DNA from: PALG01 sp964495885 | GTDB lineage: Bacteria > Bacteroidota > Bacteroidia > Flavobacteriales > Flavobacteriaceae | Direction: 5' to 3' | Assembly (NCBI GenBank): GCA_964495885.1 | Contig: CAZBWO010000007.1 | Coordinates: 75,750 to 139,749, forward strand | Length of the DNA stretch: 64,000 nt | In this document: positions 54,827-62,866 of the stretch, piece by piece | Numbering within the stretch: position 1 is the first letter of the stretch | Layout: the number at the start of each line of letters is the position of its first letter | Program-made: the position numbers and the translations under genes | Notes under the pieces: model-generated | Told to the model about the DNA's origin: nothing | Database searches by the model: none | The model's input: the letters and a program-made list of their open reading frames with translations, nothing else

Positions 54827-55195
54827 TTAACCTCGATAAGAGTTTTGCTGGATGATATCGTTTAAAAGCCTGTTTTGAAGAGAGAATGTATATCCTAGTA
54901 ATGAGTTCCTTTGAATTTTATAACCAGTTGATGTATTTCTTTCAATTGAAATTAATCTAGATGTCCAAATGGACTTATTCCAATCTAATGGTTCAGACGC
55001 TTGTTGAATTAACTGTTTTCTGGCAACATCAAATCGAACGATCCTACCGTCTGAATTTTTCTTTGTAGATAGTAGCTCAGTCTTGCTAATTGAACCCTGT
55101 GTCTGATTAAATGGACTAAAATCAAACGAAATAGTCAAATTGACTATAATGAGTAAACTTAACAATAATTGATATAAATTCTTAGTCCAATTCAT
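54827..55195 (-). CDS. Small secreted or membrane protein, unrecognised
   Basis: 122 residues with an N-terminal hydrophobic segment LYQLLLSLLIIVNLTISFDF (signal peptide or anchor). The polar remainder includes KKNSDGRIVRFDVARKQLIQ and a Gln/Asn-rich C-terminus. No family is recognised. It begins 18 nt after the border of an attC-like site. The partner is a 59-residue membrane protein encoded downstream. Confidence 0.6.
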   Translation of the reverse strand: MNWTKNLYQLLLSLLIIVNLTISFDFSPFNQTQGSISKTELLSTKKNSDGRIVRFDVARKQLIQQASEPLDWNKSIWTSRLISIERNTSTGYKIQRNSLLGYTFSLQNRLLNDIIQQNSYRG

Positions 55196-55203
55196 TTTAC
55201 AAA

Positions 55204-55290
55204 TATACTACAACGGCCCTAAATATCCCTTTGACGATGCTGAGCGCTAAACATTCCTAGTATCTATTAATAGGTATGTTTCAATTATAA
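55204..55290. repeat. attC-like repeat, family A-related (A9)
   Basis: TATACTACAACGGCCCTAAA on the plus strand gives the ACAACGG box. The internal core is divergent. The first 10 nt pair with 54581-54600 as the unit's terminal repeat. Confidence 0.5.
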
Positions 55291-55295
55291 TAATT

Positions 55296-57014
55296 CTAGT
55301 TGGTTCTTTTTTCAGTATTTTTTTCAAATACGGTGTTTTCTATGACCAAAACATCCAAAGCGGTTTCCAGAAACAAATCTACTGCTTCTTCTGGCGTTTC
55401 CACGATGGGCATTCCCCGTTTATTTAAGCTAGTATTCAACAAAACAGGAATTCCACATTGTTGGTAAAACTCGGTCAACAAGTTATAAAATCGTTCATTC
55501 CATTGGGCATCCACCGTTTGAACTCTTGCCGTTCCGTCACAGTGTGTAACGTTTTTCAAGTCATCAAGCTTATCTGCCCGGGTTTTGTCTATCAGGATCA
55601 TATAAGGGCTCTCTCTTCCTGCTTCAAAATACGCAGCGGCTTTTTCCTTTAGTATTGCCGGGGCAAAGGGCCTGAAATCTTCCCGAAACTTGATATGGGC
55701 ATTAATATGGTTTTTTAGCCCTTCAATTCCAGGATGGGCCAAAATACTACGGTGACCTAAGGCTCTTGGACCAAACTCGCTTCCCAATTGAAACCAAGCC
55801 ACGGTTGCTCCTTTCGTTAATTTTTGAGCGGTGTACTCAAGAAGCGCCTGTTCATCTTCAAATTGTTGAATTCGAATATCCTTTAAAATAGCTAAACTTT
55901 GCAGGCTTTTCAAAGAAGGCGCATCATAGCATTTTCCAAAACAATGGTTTCCTGTATGATCCACTTTGGGCATATTCAAATAGTCTAGCCAGCCGTAATA
56001 CGCACAACCCAACGCCAAACCATTATCCGCAGCGGCTGGCTCCATATATAAATGCTTTATGAATCCTGTATCCAGTAATTTGGCATTGGCAACAGCATTT
56101 AAGGCCACTCCACCTGTATAGCATATATTGTGATGCGGAAAGGCGTTTAATCGCAGCTTAAATGTTTCAATAACTGCTTTTTCTACCTGTTCTTGCGCCC
56201 ACCTGGCCACATTGGCATAGTAATGAAAATACTTTTTAAAATAATCATAGCCCGTACTTGGGTTTGTAAAATGATGTTTCCATGAATCGGTAACTTGTAA
56301 TGATGCATTTTTAAAAGTAAATGCTTCCGTCTTAAAAACACCAGTTTCCCCATACGGAGCCAACCCCATAAGCTTTCCGGCATCGTCCATAGTTCCGAAG
56401 ACATAGTGGCTTATTGCTGCATAAAATCCCCCTATGGAATGCTTTGTGGTTGGGAGCGAAATAGCATCTTCCTCAAAGTGGGACATTACGCTAAAATCCT
56501 TCCATAAAGGCTTCAGGGTTTGTCCATTAAAATGATAAAAACTATCTTTTTCACATTGCATGTCACGGCTATCTACAATTGATTTTGGCAGGATTGAAGT
56601 CGTTTCCTTTTCTAGTTGACGATAAATTTCCAAAGGGCTTCCACAGCCGTCAATTACCATCACATGGCATTCTTTAAAAGGAGCAGTTCCTACGGCACTG
56701 TAAGCGTGGGCTAAATGGTGGGAAATGTTAAGCACCTTCAGATGGTCCTGTCCTGCAAACAGTCGTTCTCCTCTATAGTACGATGGATTTGGAAGTTCAA
56801 AATTGGCACATTGCACGACCAAGGAAAGATCTTGTAATTCAATTCCTGCCGCTTCCAAACAATAGTTTATGGCTTGTGTGTCATTTCCCCCATCGTGTTT
56901 TACTCTAGTAAGTCGCTCTTTTTCAATAGCGACGCACACCCTACCGTCTTTTAATAACACGGCAGAGCCATTGTGTGAAAGTCCGGTACCAAGAATATAA
57001 ATGGGTGATTTCAA
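55296..57014 (-). CDS. Carbamoyltransferase (NodU/CmcH/TobZ family)
   Basis: 572 residues. The N-terminal Kae1-like domain shows ILGTGLSHNGSAVLL, VAIEKERLTRVKHDGG and ISHHLAHAYSAV (metal-binding histidines); the VIDGCGSPLE block follows. The C-terminal YrdC-like domain contains GSEFGPRALGHRSILAHP and FRPFAPAILKE. It transfers a carbamoyl group from carbamoyl phosphate via carbamoyl-AMP to a hydroxyl, often of a sugar or antibiotic. No obvious acceptor pathway is nearby. The acceptor could be the polysaccharide or a metabolite. Confidence 0.9.
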   Translation of the reverse strand: MKSPIYILGTGLSHNGSAVLLKDGRVCVAIEKERLTRVKHDGGNDTQAINYCLEAAGIELQDLSLVVQCANFELPNPSYYRGERLFAGQDHLKVLNISHHLAHAYSAVGTAPFKECHVMVIDGCGSPLEIYRQLEKETTSILPKSIVDSRDMQCEKDSFYHFNGQTLKPLWKDFSVMSHFEEDAISLPTTKHSIGGFYAAISHYVFGTMDDAGKLMGLAPYGETGVFKTEAFTFKNASLQVTDSWKHHFTNPSTGYDYFKKYFHYYANVARWAQEQVEKAVIETFKLRLNAFPHHNICYTGGVALNAVANAKLLDTGFIKHLYMEPAAADNGLALGCAYYGWLDYLNMPKVDHTGNHCFGKCYDAPSLKSLQSLAILKDIRIQQFEDEQALLEYTAQKLTKGATVAWFQLGSEFGPRALGHRSILAHPGIEGLKNHINAHIKFREDFRPFAPAILKEKAAAYFEAGRESPYMILIDKTRADKLDDLKNVTHCDGTARVQTVDAQWNERFYNLLTEFYQQCGIPVLLNTSLNKRGMPIVETPEEAVDLFLETALDVLVIENTVFEKNTEKRTN

Positions 57015-57035
57015 AAAAATAGGATTAGGGTGCTT

Positions 57036-57099
57036 TTTGCAACGGTTTGGCTATGCGCAGTGTCCCGAAGGGCATTGCATATAGGTTTTGTTGGCTTGT
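57036..57099. repeat. attC-like repeat, family A-related (A3), compact
   Basis: Plus strand GCAACGG (57039-57045) and TTGTTGGC (57088-57095) are the outer boxes; GGCTATGC and GCATATAGG can pair inside them. Confidence 0.55.
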
Positions 57100-57105
57100 C
57101 GTTTT

Positions 57106-57495
57106 TTACATTCCCGTTGGCTGGATTATGCTATTTCTGTTTCCTTCGGAGTCCATAAATGAAATATATTCTCCAAAATTTGAAATGGTCATTGGTTTTC
57201 CTAGAACTTTTCCACCATTTTTATTTATCAATTCAATTGACTTTTGAATATTTCCAACTCCTATGACTATTGACGGGTATTGTTCCGGCCAATCAGGTTT
57301 TGTGGGATAGAATCCGCCATTTATTGCCCCTGCTGGTGTTCCAGGTTTTGCATCTGATTCCGCTGTTGTTGCTAAAACATAATCGCCAAATTCTTTTCCA
57401 AGTTTATTTAGTTTCCATCCGAATACAGAGTTATAGAAATCCGAAATTCTATCAGCGTCTTTGTAAGGAAGTTCAAAATGTACTACTGGGTTCAT
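57106..57495 (-). CDS. VOC-family (glyoxalase/bleomycin-resistance-like) protein
   Basis: 129 residues. VVHFELPYKDADRISDFYNS opens the first beta-alpha-beta-beta unit; VFGWKLNKLG and ISFMDSEGNRNSIIQP are conserved. His6 and a Glu-like position in the second half could be metal ligands, though GNRNS has Asn where a Glu is common. A 14-nt imperfect terminal match links its two flanks. Substrate unknown. Confidence 0.85.
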   Translation of the reverse strand: MNPVVHFELPYKDADRISDFYNSVFGWKLNKLGKEFGDYVLATTAESDAKPGTPAGAINGGFYPTKPDWPEQYPSIVIGVGNIQKSIELINKNGGKVLGKPMTISNFGEYISFMDSEGNRNSIIQPTGM

Positions 57496-57526
57496 ATTGA
57501 TTTTTTATTTGTAGTTTTCTATTAAA

Positions 57527-57614
57527 TACACGCCAACGGTCTTGTATAACGCCTCGTTGCTTGGTTTTCAAGTTACAAATTATTCCGTTCAGTAGACAAG
57601 CAATAGGCGTGATA
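57527..57614. repeat. attC-like repeat, family A (A4)
   Basis: TACACGCCAACGG at the left and GGCGTGATA at the right form arms of eight bases. The inner core GTATAACGCCTCGTTGC and AAGTTACAAATTATTCCG are shared with A1 and A2. Confidence 0.75.
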
Positions 57615-57654
57615 CATGGCTGTACTACATTTATATTATTGCGCTTATACAGAT

Positions 57655-58197
57655 TTACAGCTTGTAGAAATCCTCAATGATTTTACATTTCCAATTAGAT
57701 TCTTCTCGATATTGTAAGAGAGTTCCAGCCCAAATACTTTCTGGATTTTCTTTAATCTGCTGAATCATAGCAGTGATATGTGGGAGGTTAATTTTTTCCA
57801 TTGCTTCTTGGTGCGTAAGCCATTCTACTTTATGAATACCTTGTGGCGTTTTTGGAGTTATCTCTTTAACTTTTGCGATGTAAACATTTCGTAGCGAGGT
57901 GGAATTTTCAGAATTAATCTCGCGTTTTAAAATGAAAAGCCCCTTTAGCTCAAATGATTCTATAGTTATTCCATAAGTTGATGCTATACTATCCAGCCCT
58001 TGTCTAATCGACTGTTTTTCATTTTGATACATTCCTGGTGTTACCCAAAAATCAGCATTCTCAATTTTCACAACCATCAATTCATCATCAGCATTATAAA
58101 TTAGAAGTCGATGAAATATTGAAATGCTTTTATCAACCTGTCCAATCGAAAGTTGCGATATGAATAAACCTATAATTATAAATAAAATCCGACCCAT
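57655..58197 (-). CDS. Secreted Nudix-fold protein with degenerate Nudix box
   Basis: 180 residues. A signal peptide (LFIIIGLFISQLSIGQ) is followed by a Nudix-like fold: FHRLLIYNADDELMVVK, then FWVTPGMYQNEKQSIRQGLD and SIASTYGI where a Nudix box (GxxxxxExxxxxxxREUxEExGU) is expected. The RE and EE positions read LD and ST, so the metal-binding glutamates appear lost. The C-terminal part is conserved in Nudix proteins (KVEWLTHQEAMEKI). Function is likely not hydrolysis; a binding role is possible. Inference. Confidence 0.6.
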   Translation of the reverse strand: MGRILFIIIGLFISQLSIGQVDKSISIFHRLLIYNADDELMVVKIENADFWVTPGMYQNEKQSIRQGLDSIASTYGITIESFELKGLFILKREINSENSTSLRNVYIAKVKEITPKTPQGIHKVEWLTHQEAMEKINLPHITAMIQQIKENPESIWAGTLLQYREESNWKCKIIEDFYKL

Positions 58198-58203
58198 GTT
58201 TTA

Positions 58204-58336
58204 GTATGTTGCACAACGGTCTCGTATAACCGTCAGTTGTGGAGTTTAAGTTACGTATTTTTCATTTAAGTAAATATTTCTTGGGGAATCCAAACGTGCG
58301 CAAGACACGAACACACACTGCAAGCTGTGTGCAAGC
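58204..58336. repeat. attC-like repeat, family A (A5)
   Basis: GTTGCACAACGGTCTCGTATAACCGTCAGTTG at the left (split as GTTGCACAACGG and TCTCGTATAACCGTCAG) with a possible right arm GTGTGCAAGC at about 58327. CACAC...GTGTG forms a small hairpin inside the right end. The right arm is the less certain part. Confidence 0.55.
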
Positions 58337-58394
58337 AAATTGTTATAAGTAGGGAAGGATGAGCTTTCGTATAGCTATTGCTGTGCGTCGTTTA

Positions 58395-58988
58395 TTATTT
58401 GGGCTTTGAATATTCAATTAACTCCTCAACATAGTGAAAATCACCTTGATCCTGAGTGAGTTTGATGAAATTCTTTACCGCTGGAGCATATAACCAAACT
58501 TCTGTTTCATTGGCACTGTACCCCCTAGAATTGGTGGTTTTACCAGTGTATTTAATAGTATAGGCCATAAAGGTTCCCGCTTCTACGGTTTCTTCTTGGT
58601 AGGATAGTACTTCGGCATTCTGACTTTGGCTTCCCGTAGTTCCATCCTGACTTGTCCAATTGTTTTCATACTTCCACTTTTTACCCACTTCCAGAGGCCA
58701 GTCGTACTTGGGTGTTTCACTTACCTCTGGTGTAACGATTTCAGTAAGGGGAATGGTATCGTTACCAATAGTCATACCCAAGGCTTCGTCAAAAGGTACG
58801 ATTGCTCTTGTGTCTGTTCCATCAGAGCGTACTTCTCCTTCCGTGGTGACACCTTTGTATTTCCAGACCCATTTCTCGCCAACGGTATAATCAGCTAGGG
58901 TGGGTTGTTGGGTGATACTTGATTTTGTTGAGTCGTTACAGGCACTAAGTAGTACCAATGCAAGTAATAGTAGAATTTGGTTTTTCAA
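58395..58988 (-). CDS. Lipoprotein, no family recognised
   Basis: 197 residues. ILLLLALVLLSAC is a clear lipoprotein signal. The mature part shows repeated WKYKGVTTEGEV and YENNWTSQDGTTGSQSQN strands ending in VWLYAPAVKNFIKL, suggesting a beta-rich exposed domain. A surface or periplasmic lipoprotein; no function assigned. Confidence 0.75.
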   Translation of the reverse strand: MKNQILLLLALVLLSACNDSTKSSITQQPTLADYTVGEKWVWKYKGVTTEGEVRSDGTDTRAIVPFDEALGMTIGNDTIPLTEIVTPEVSETPKYDWPLEVGKKWKYENNWTSQDGTTGSQSQNAEVLSYQEETVEAGTFMAYTIKYTGKTTNSRGYSANETEVWLYAPAVKNFIKLTQDQGDFHYVEELIEYSKPK

Positions 58989-59121
58989 TGTTTTTCTTTA
59001 GAACATAGGACGTGCTAGATACAAACTTGTTACAAATACCAAAGTCTTAATGATACTACGTGCTATTTCCAAATAGGCTAGACCAAGAATGAGATACCCC
59101 GTAAGATACGCTTTCGGTATG

Positions 59122-59847
59122 CTATTCCAATGAATGGTATTCCGTATCTATTTGCTCAATTAACGCGGCTATATTCTTTTTTAATAAAACAGATTGCCTT
59201 GTATAATAATTAAGTAGCCTAGATGAAATATAAAAATCGGCTAGTATTCGTTTGTCAGTAATTTTAATCGGGGAGCCAAAATCACCATATTTTATTTCAT
59301 ACGCATATTTATCTCTTAATTGAATGGAACGATCCAATATATCCTCTCCAATGGTTATGATATTTTGAACCTCCAATTCATAGATATTTTGAATAGCATT
59401 AAACAACTCACGATTGCTTATAATGTTCGATTTCCCTTCAGATATCATTGAATTGTACGTTCCAATTTTCGGTCGAAATTTTCGGTCTGTAAAGAACATA
59501 TATTCTAATTGGGAGACGCCTTCCACCGTAGGAAGCTCCCCAATAATTTCCTCGAATATAAAATCTATGGTGGAGTCTTGGGACATTAATTGGGCAATTC
59601 GCCATTTGTGATCTTGAATGACTTGAGACAGCAATAAGGTATCTTGAATTAGATCACTCTTTATTTCCTTTAGGTAGACTTTCTCTGCAATTCGGGTTTT
59701 TTTTAATTCATTCGAATTATTGATACTTAACGCAATTAGAATTCCAATAACCACGAGTATAATTTCTCCAATAGCATAAAGAAGATACTTCATGACCTTA
59801 TGATCCTTAATCATCTGTTGTCTAATTTTTCGAAAGAATTTTATCAT
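59122..59847 (-). CDS. DUF6090-family membrane protein
   Basis: 241 residues. The start MIKFFRKIRQQMI and the transmembrane segment YLLYAIGEIILVVIGILIAL are the DUF6090 signature, which is common and paralogous in Flavobacteriaceae. A periplasmic helical domain follows. ATG at 59847 is used; an upstream in-frame start at 59886 lies in the repeat. The stop codon is followed by GCATACCGAAAGCG, which resembles the unit's own 5' end. Confidence 0.88.
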   Translation of the reverse strand: MIKFFRKIRQQMIKDHKVMKYLLYAIGEIILVVIGILIALSINNSNELKKTRIAEKVYLKEIKSDLIQDTLLLSQVIQDHKWRIAQLMSQDSTIDFIFEEIIGELPTVEGVSQLEYMFFTDRKFRPKIGTYNSMISEGKSNIISNRELFNAIQNIYELEVQNIITIGEDILDRSIQLRDKYAYEIKYGDFGSPIKITDKRILADFYISSRLLNYYTRQSVLLKKNIAALIEQIDTEYHSLE

Positions 59848-59883
59848 GGGTTGGTGGTTGGTTATTATAAAGCGTAACGAAAG

Positions 59884-59998
59884 CATCAGCTAACGATGGG
59901 GCCATCGTGGTGCTTAGTCCGTTTCGTTTTTAGTTTGTATAAAGTTACGGTTTTCTTTTTAGCAAAACAGGTCCGCTTGGGGATAGCGGTTGCTGATA
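59884..59998. repeat. attC-like repeat, family B (B2)
   Basis: Outer arms CATCAGCTAACG (59884-59895) and GCGGTTGCTGAT (about 59986-59997) pair well (ATCAGC with GCTGAT). The middle CCGTTTCGTTTTTAGTTTGT and CGCTTGGGGATAGCG are shared with B1, B3 and B4. Confidence 0.8.
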
Positions 59999-60002
59999 AT
60001 AG

Positions 60003-60224
60003 TTATTTAATCAGATCATAAATTAGAACACCGAAACAAATCCAGAATCCGATTCCAAGATAATATAAAATTAATGCAGTTTTTTTATCATTCGGATTGT
60101 TACCAGGAATTGAATTAAAGTAGTTGTACCCAGCAAACAACACAATGAAAATTCCACCAATAAATATCAATAATTTGTGGGATAATCCTAATGAATTATT
60201 CGGATCTCTATTCCTTAAGTTCAA
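60003..60224 (-). CDS. Small two-span membrane protein
   Basis: 73 residues with two transmembrane segments (LLIFIGGIFIVLFAGYNYF and ILYYLGIGFWICFGVLIYDL). It overlaps the preceding hydrolase gene by 17 nt and is therefore probably translated with it. No family recognised. Confidence 0.65.
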   Translation of the reverse strand: MNLRNRDPNNSLGLSHKLLIFIGGIFIVLFAGYNYFNSIPGNNPNDKKTALILYYLGIGFWICFGVLIYDLIK

Positions 60225-61032
60225 TTTTCTGTCGTTTTGATTTGCTAAACTCCTTGTTCAAATCAAGTTGAATTACATTTTTATTACTCAATTTATAGGA
60301 TAGAAAAAATTTGTTGTCCGTAATATCAATAAATGAGGTATAAACTGTTCCTCCACTTCTTCCGTTCTCAAGTTCTCTTGCAGGCTGTCCAGCTTGTCCG
60401 AACGTATTCCCAACTTTTAAGAGGTTGATTTCCTCCCCGTTATCTTCAAGTTCCGAAATCCTATTTTCAATGCTCTCATACCGATAGCAAGGATAATTAC
60501 CTGCTTCTGGTTCAGACAAGAGGTAATTGGTCATAATCAATTTGTTATCCTTAATCCAATGAAGTTTTCTTTTGCCATCTACCCATTCTACAACAACCGC
60601 ATTTCCCGTTTTATCTCCAAACAGCATATGGCTTCTGTTCAACGCTATTTTCTCTCTTTCCAAGAATTCCAATGCCTCGTCAACTGTTGAGCAATTCGCT
60701 AAAATTTGGTCTCCCAGGTTATTTTTTGGGTTTCCGTACCCTTTGATTTTCTCTTGTTCCGGTGTAACGGCAGCATCAAAAAAAAGTCCTTTTTCATTAA
60801 TGCCTCCTTGGGCGAATTTGTCCCATCCGTACCATAATCTTGCAAATTTGTTCTTTGACTTTGGTTCAATTTGAATGTAGGCATCCACGTCCAAAAAGTA
60901 ATCTTCACTATTAACAGCATATATTTTCCCCGTCGCAGATTCAATATAATAAAGTACCGAACAGGCTGTTGATGTTTCGGGTATCATTAAAATTCCCAAG
61001 CACATTAGGAGTACTAATCTAAATCTTTTCAT
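60208..61032 (-). CDS. Secreted Ntn hydrolase (linear amide C-N hydrolase/choloylglycine hydrolase-like)
   Basis: 274 residues. The signal sequence (FRLVLLMCLGILMIPETSTA) is followed by CSVLYYIESATGKIYAVNSE. In penicillin V acylase and bile-salt hydrolase relatives the mature N-terminal Cys is the nucleophile; here signal cleavage before Cys24 would expose it. VVEWVDGKRKLHW is the conserved strand of this family. It probably hydrolyses an amide in the periplasm; the substrate is unknown. Confidence 0.8.
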   Translation of the reverse strand: MKRFRLVLLMCLGILMIPETSTACSVLYYIESATGKIYAVNSEDYFLDVDAYIQIEPKSKNKFARLWYGWDKFAQGGINEKGLFFDAAVTPEQEKIKGYGNPKNNLGDQILANCSTVDEALEFLEREKIALNRSHMLFGDKTGNAVVVEWVDGKRKLHWIKDNKLIMTNYLLSEPEAGNYPCYRYESIENRISELEDNGEEINLLKVGNTFGQAGQPARELENGRSGGTVYTSFIDITDNKFFLSYKLSNKNVIQLDLNKEFSKSKRQKIELKE

Positions 61033-61060
61033 TCCTTATTCGTTTTGTTTCTTCGCAATG

Positions 61061-61120
61061 ACTGCCAACGGTCTCGTATAACCGTCAGTTTGAATTGCAG
61101 CTATACATTGTTAGGTACTG
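61061..61120. repeat. attC-like repeat, family A (A6), compact
   Basis: On the minus strand ACCTAAC opens the element (an exact RYYYAAC box, plus-strand GTTAGGT at 61110-61116) and GTTGGCAGTC closes it (61061-61070). The core ACGGTTATACGAGACCG is identical to A5. Confidence 0.75.
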
Positions 61121-61162
61121 GTTTTTATTCTTTAAAGTCATTCAAATTTCACTTCTCAGAGT

Positions 61163-61582
61163 TTAGGTTTCATTTTTTAAACTGATTTTAGGCCATTTCC
61201 AAGCATGCCAAACAATTAACCCAGTAATTATACTTTCTAAAAATGCCAGAAAGACATAAAACAAATACCATTCGTTCGTTGACATAATTCCAATAAATAC
61301 CATCATTATTGTAAAAATGGTCCCAAATGTTATATTAAGAATTCGGTTTATTTTTGGTTTAAGGAAAATGGAAAGACAGACCATTATAGATGGAATTGCT
61401 AAAATAATAGACGCTATGAGCAGTGTAGTTGGGCTATCCATTAGATTGTCCCCTGAAATCATACTATTTACTTTATTAGGTGTGTACAGTTCAAAATAGT
61501 CGCCGTATAAATAGCAGAATGTTGCAGAAGCCCACAATGAAGCAAGTTTAATTTTGATGTTTACTTTAGGATTTTCTAACAT
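61163..61582 (-). CDS. Four-span membrane protein, unrecognised
   Basis: 139 residues with four hydrophobic segments (ASLWASATFCYLYG, LLIASIILAIPSIMVCLSIF, FGTIFTIMMVFIGIM, YLFYVFLAFLESIITGLIVW). No conserved catalytic motif seen. A single gene between an A- and a B-type repeat. Confidence 0.65.
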   Translation of the reverse strand: MLENPKVNIKIKLASLWASATFCYLYGDYFELYTPNKVNSMISGDNLMDSPTTLLIASIILAIPSIMVCLSIFLKPKINRILNITFGTIFTIMMVFIGIMSTNEWYLFYVFLAFLESIITGLIVWHAWKWPKISLKNET

Positions 61583-61683
61583 TTTGGTTTGGTCTTTACA
61601 TGGTTAAGAGTCTATTCATTTATAAATGACATAAAATCCTTTCAAATGGTTGCCTGAACAATAAAATTAATTCGATTTTTAGC

Positions 61684-61853
61684 TTGTGTACAATGGTCCC
61701 GTCAATCCCTAGCCTTGTCTCCAACGAGCCTAATGGGTAGGCGAGCGGAAGACAAAGGGAGGCTCATTCCGTTTCGTTTTTTAGTTTGTATAAAGTTACG
61801 GTTTTTTCAATGACCAGAATATGCGACTTGGGGATAGGCGTTGTTGTGTGTAG
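61684..61853. repeat. attC-like repeat, family B with inserted hairpin (B3)
   Basis: Outer boxes TTGTGTACAATGG and CGTTGTTGTGTGTA. Between them is a nested palindrome of about 52 nt (GCCTTGTCT 61712 to GGC 61763, also present in B4), then the common B core CCGTTTCGTTTTTTAGTTTG and CTTGGGGATAGGCG. Confidence 0.8.
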
Positions 61854-61859
61854 TAAATC

Positions 61860-62588
61860 TTATGATGCATAATTTAATATGAAATGTAACCGCTTGATAG
61901 TATTGAATCTTAATTCTTCAATTCTTGTCATTTTATCTTTTTCCTTTGCTGAAGTAATTTCTTTTTTTAATGCTTTTATATAAATATCAATAAGCCTAGT
62001 AAAATATGCATCCATATTTCCAATAAATAATTTTCTAATCAAAAGTTCGTCTTCAACATCTAAGCTGTTAAGCACCAATAAATCATCAAATAGCTTCACT
62101 CGGTACTCTACTTCCATTGCAGTATTGTGTATTACATGTTCATTTGAGATTAATGTGTTTTTTATTATGTTTTCATTATTTGATAATTGGTATCTATCAA
62201 GTCTATATACAAATTCATCAATTAAGTATTTATCACTGGCTTTTTCTATTGTGTAATAGAAACTTCTAATTAGATCATTAATTATTTGGTTTTGTTTAAA
62301 TAAGATGGTTGTAATTCGATTGATTTTGTATTCTTTTCGAGTTAATTTCAGTTCCTCTCTTTGTAGAAAAAGTTCATTTTGTTGATGCTTTAGTTGTTTT
62401 TGCTGGAGTAAAAGTGATATAATAATCCCAAAAAGTGCGAGTCCCGAAAATAATGCATTTATGGCTCCAAACATATCTCCAAAAACACCTCTCTTATCTG
62501 CTTCAAAAAATACAGAAATAAGAATAGCAGATACAGCCCAAAGCAAAATAATTAATAGAACTCCAATATATATTTTTTTTCTATTCAA
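61860..62588 (-). CDS. Putative phage abortive-infection protein (AbiC-like)
   Basis: 242 residues. Two N-terminal transmembrane segments are joined by RGVFGDMFGAINALFSGLA, and a coiled-coil follows (LLLQQKQLKHQQNELFLQRE). This is the layout of putative abortive-infection proteins annotated putAbiC. The rest is helical with FNTIKRLHFIL near the end. Phage defence is a plausible role but rests on family resemblance. It lies inside a cassette-like unit, where defence genes are often found. Confidence 0.6.
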   Translation of the reverse strand: MNRKKIYIGVLLIILLWAVSAILISVFFEADKRGVFGDMFGAINALFSGLALFGIIISLLLQQKQLKHQQNELFLQREELKLTRKEYKINRITTILFKQNQIINDLIRSFYYTIEKASDKYLIDEFVYRLDRYQLSNNENIIKNTLISNEHVIHNTAMEVEYRVKLFDDLLVLNSLDVEDELLIRKLFIGNMDAYFTRLIDIYIKALKKEITSAKEKDKMTRIEELRFNTIKRLHFILNYAS

Positions 62589-62604
62589 ATTTTTTAGGAT
62601 TTAT

Positions 62605-62862
62605 TACACACAACGGTCTTGGCTATCCCTCTGGCCTTGTCTCCGACGAGCCTACTGGGTAGGCGAGAGGAAGACACAAGGCGGCTGATTCGGCGAGCAC
62701 CGTTTTGCGGAGCAAAAGCGGGATGCGCAGCAACAGAATCAGCTAGCGGATGGGGCCGCCAAAGTTCGTTCGGTTCCGTCTAGTTTTTATGTTTGTATAA
62801 AGTTAAGAATTTTACAATGATCTAAATGCGACGCTTGGGGATAGGCGTTGTTAGGTGTAGTT
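62605..62862. repeat. attC-like repeat, family B with two nested palindromes (B4)
   Basis: The longest junction element. Outer arms TACACACAACGG and CGTTGTTAGGTGTA pair partly, as do GGCTATCCC and GGGATAGGC. A nested palindrome (62634-62682, arms GCCTTGT and ACAAGGC) is shared with B3. A second palindrome (62684-62743, GCTGATTC and GAATCAGC) contains a third hairpin (CGTTTTGC-GGA-GCAAAAGCG, 62701-62720). Confidence 0.8.
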
Positions 62863-62866
62863 TTCA

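Noticed and set aside
59040..59121. Possible further attC-like site downstream of the DUF6090 gene
   Set aside because: Only the terminal resemblance ACGCTTTCGGTA versus GCTTTCGTTACG is clear; no CAACG/CGTTG arms or core of family A or B could be seen, so it is not listed as a repeat.
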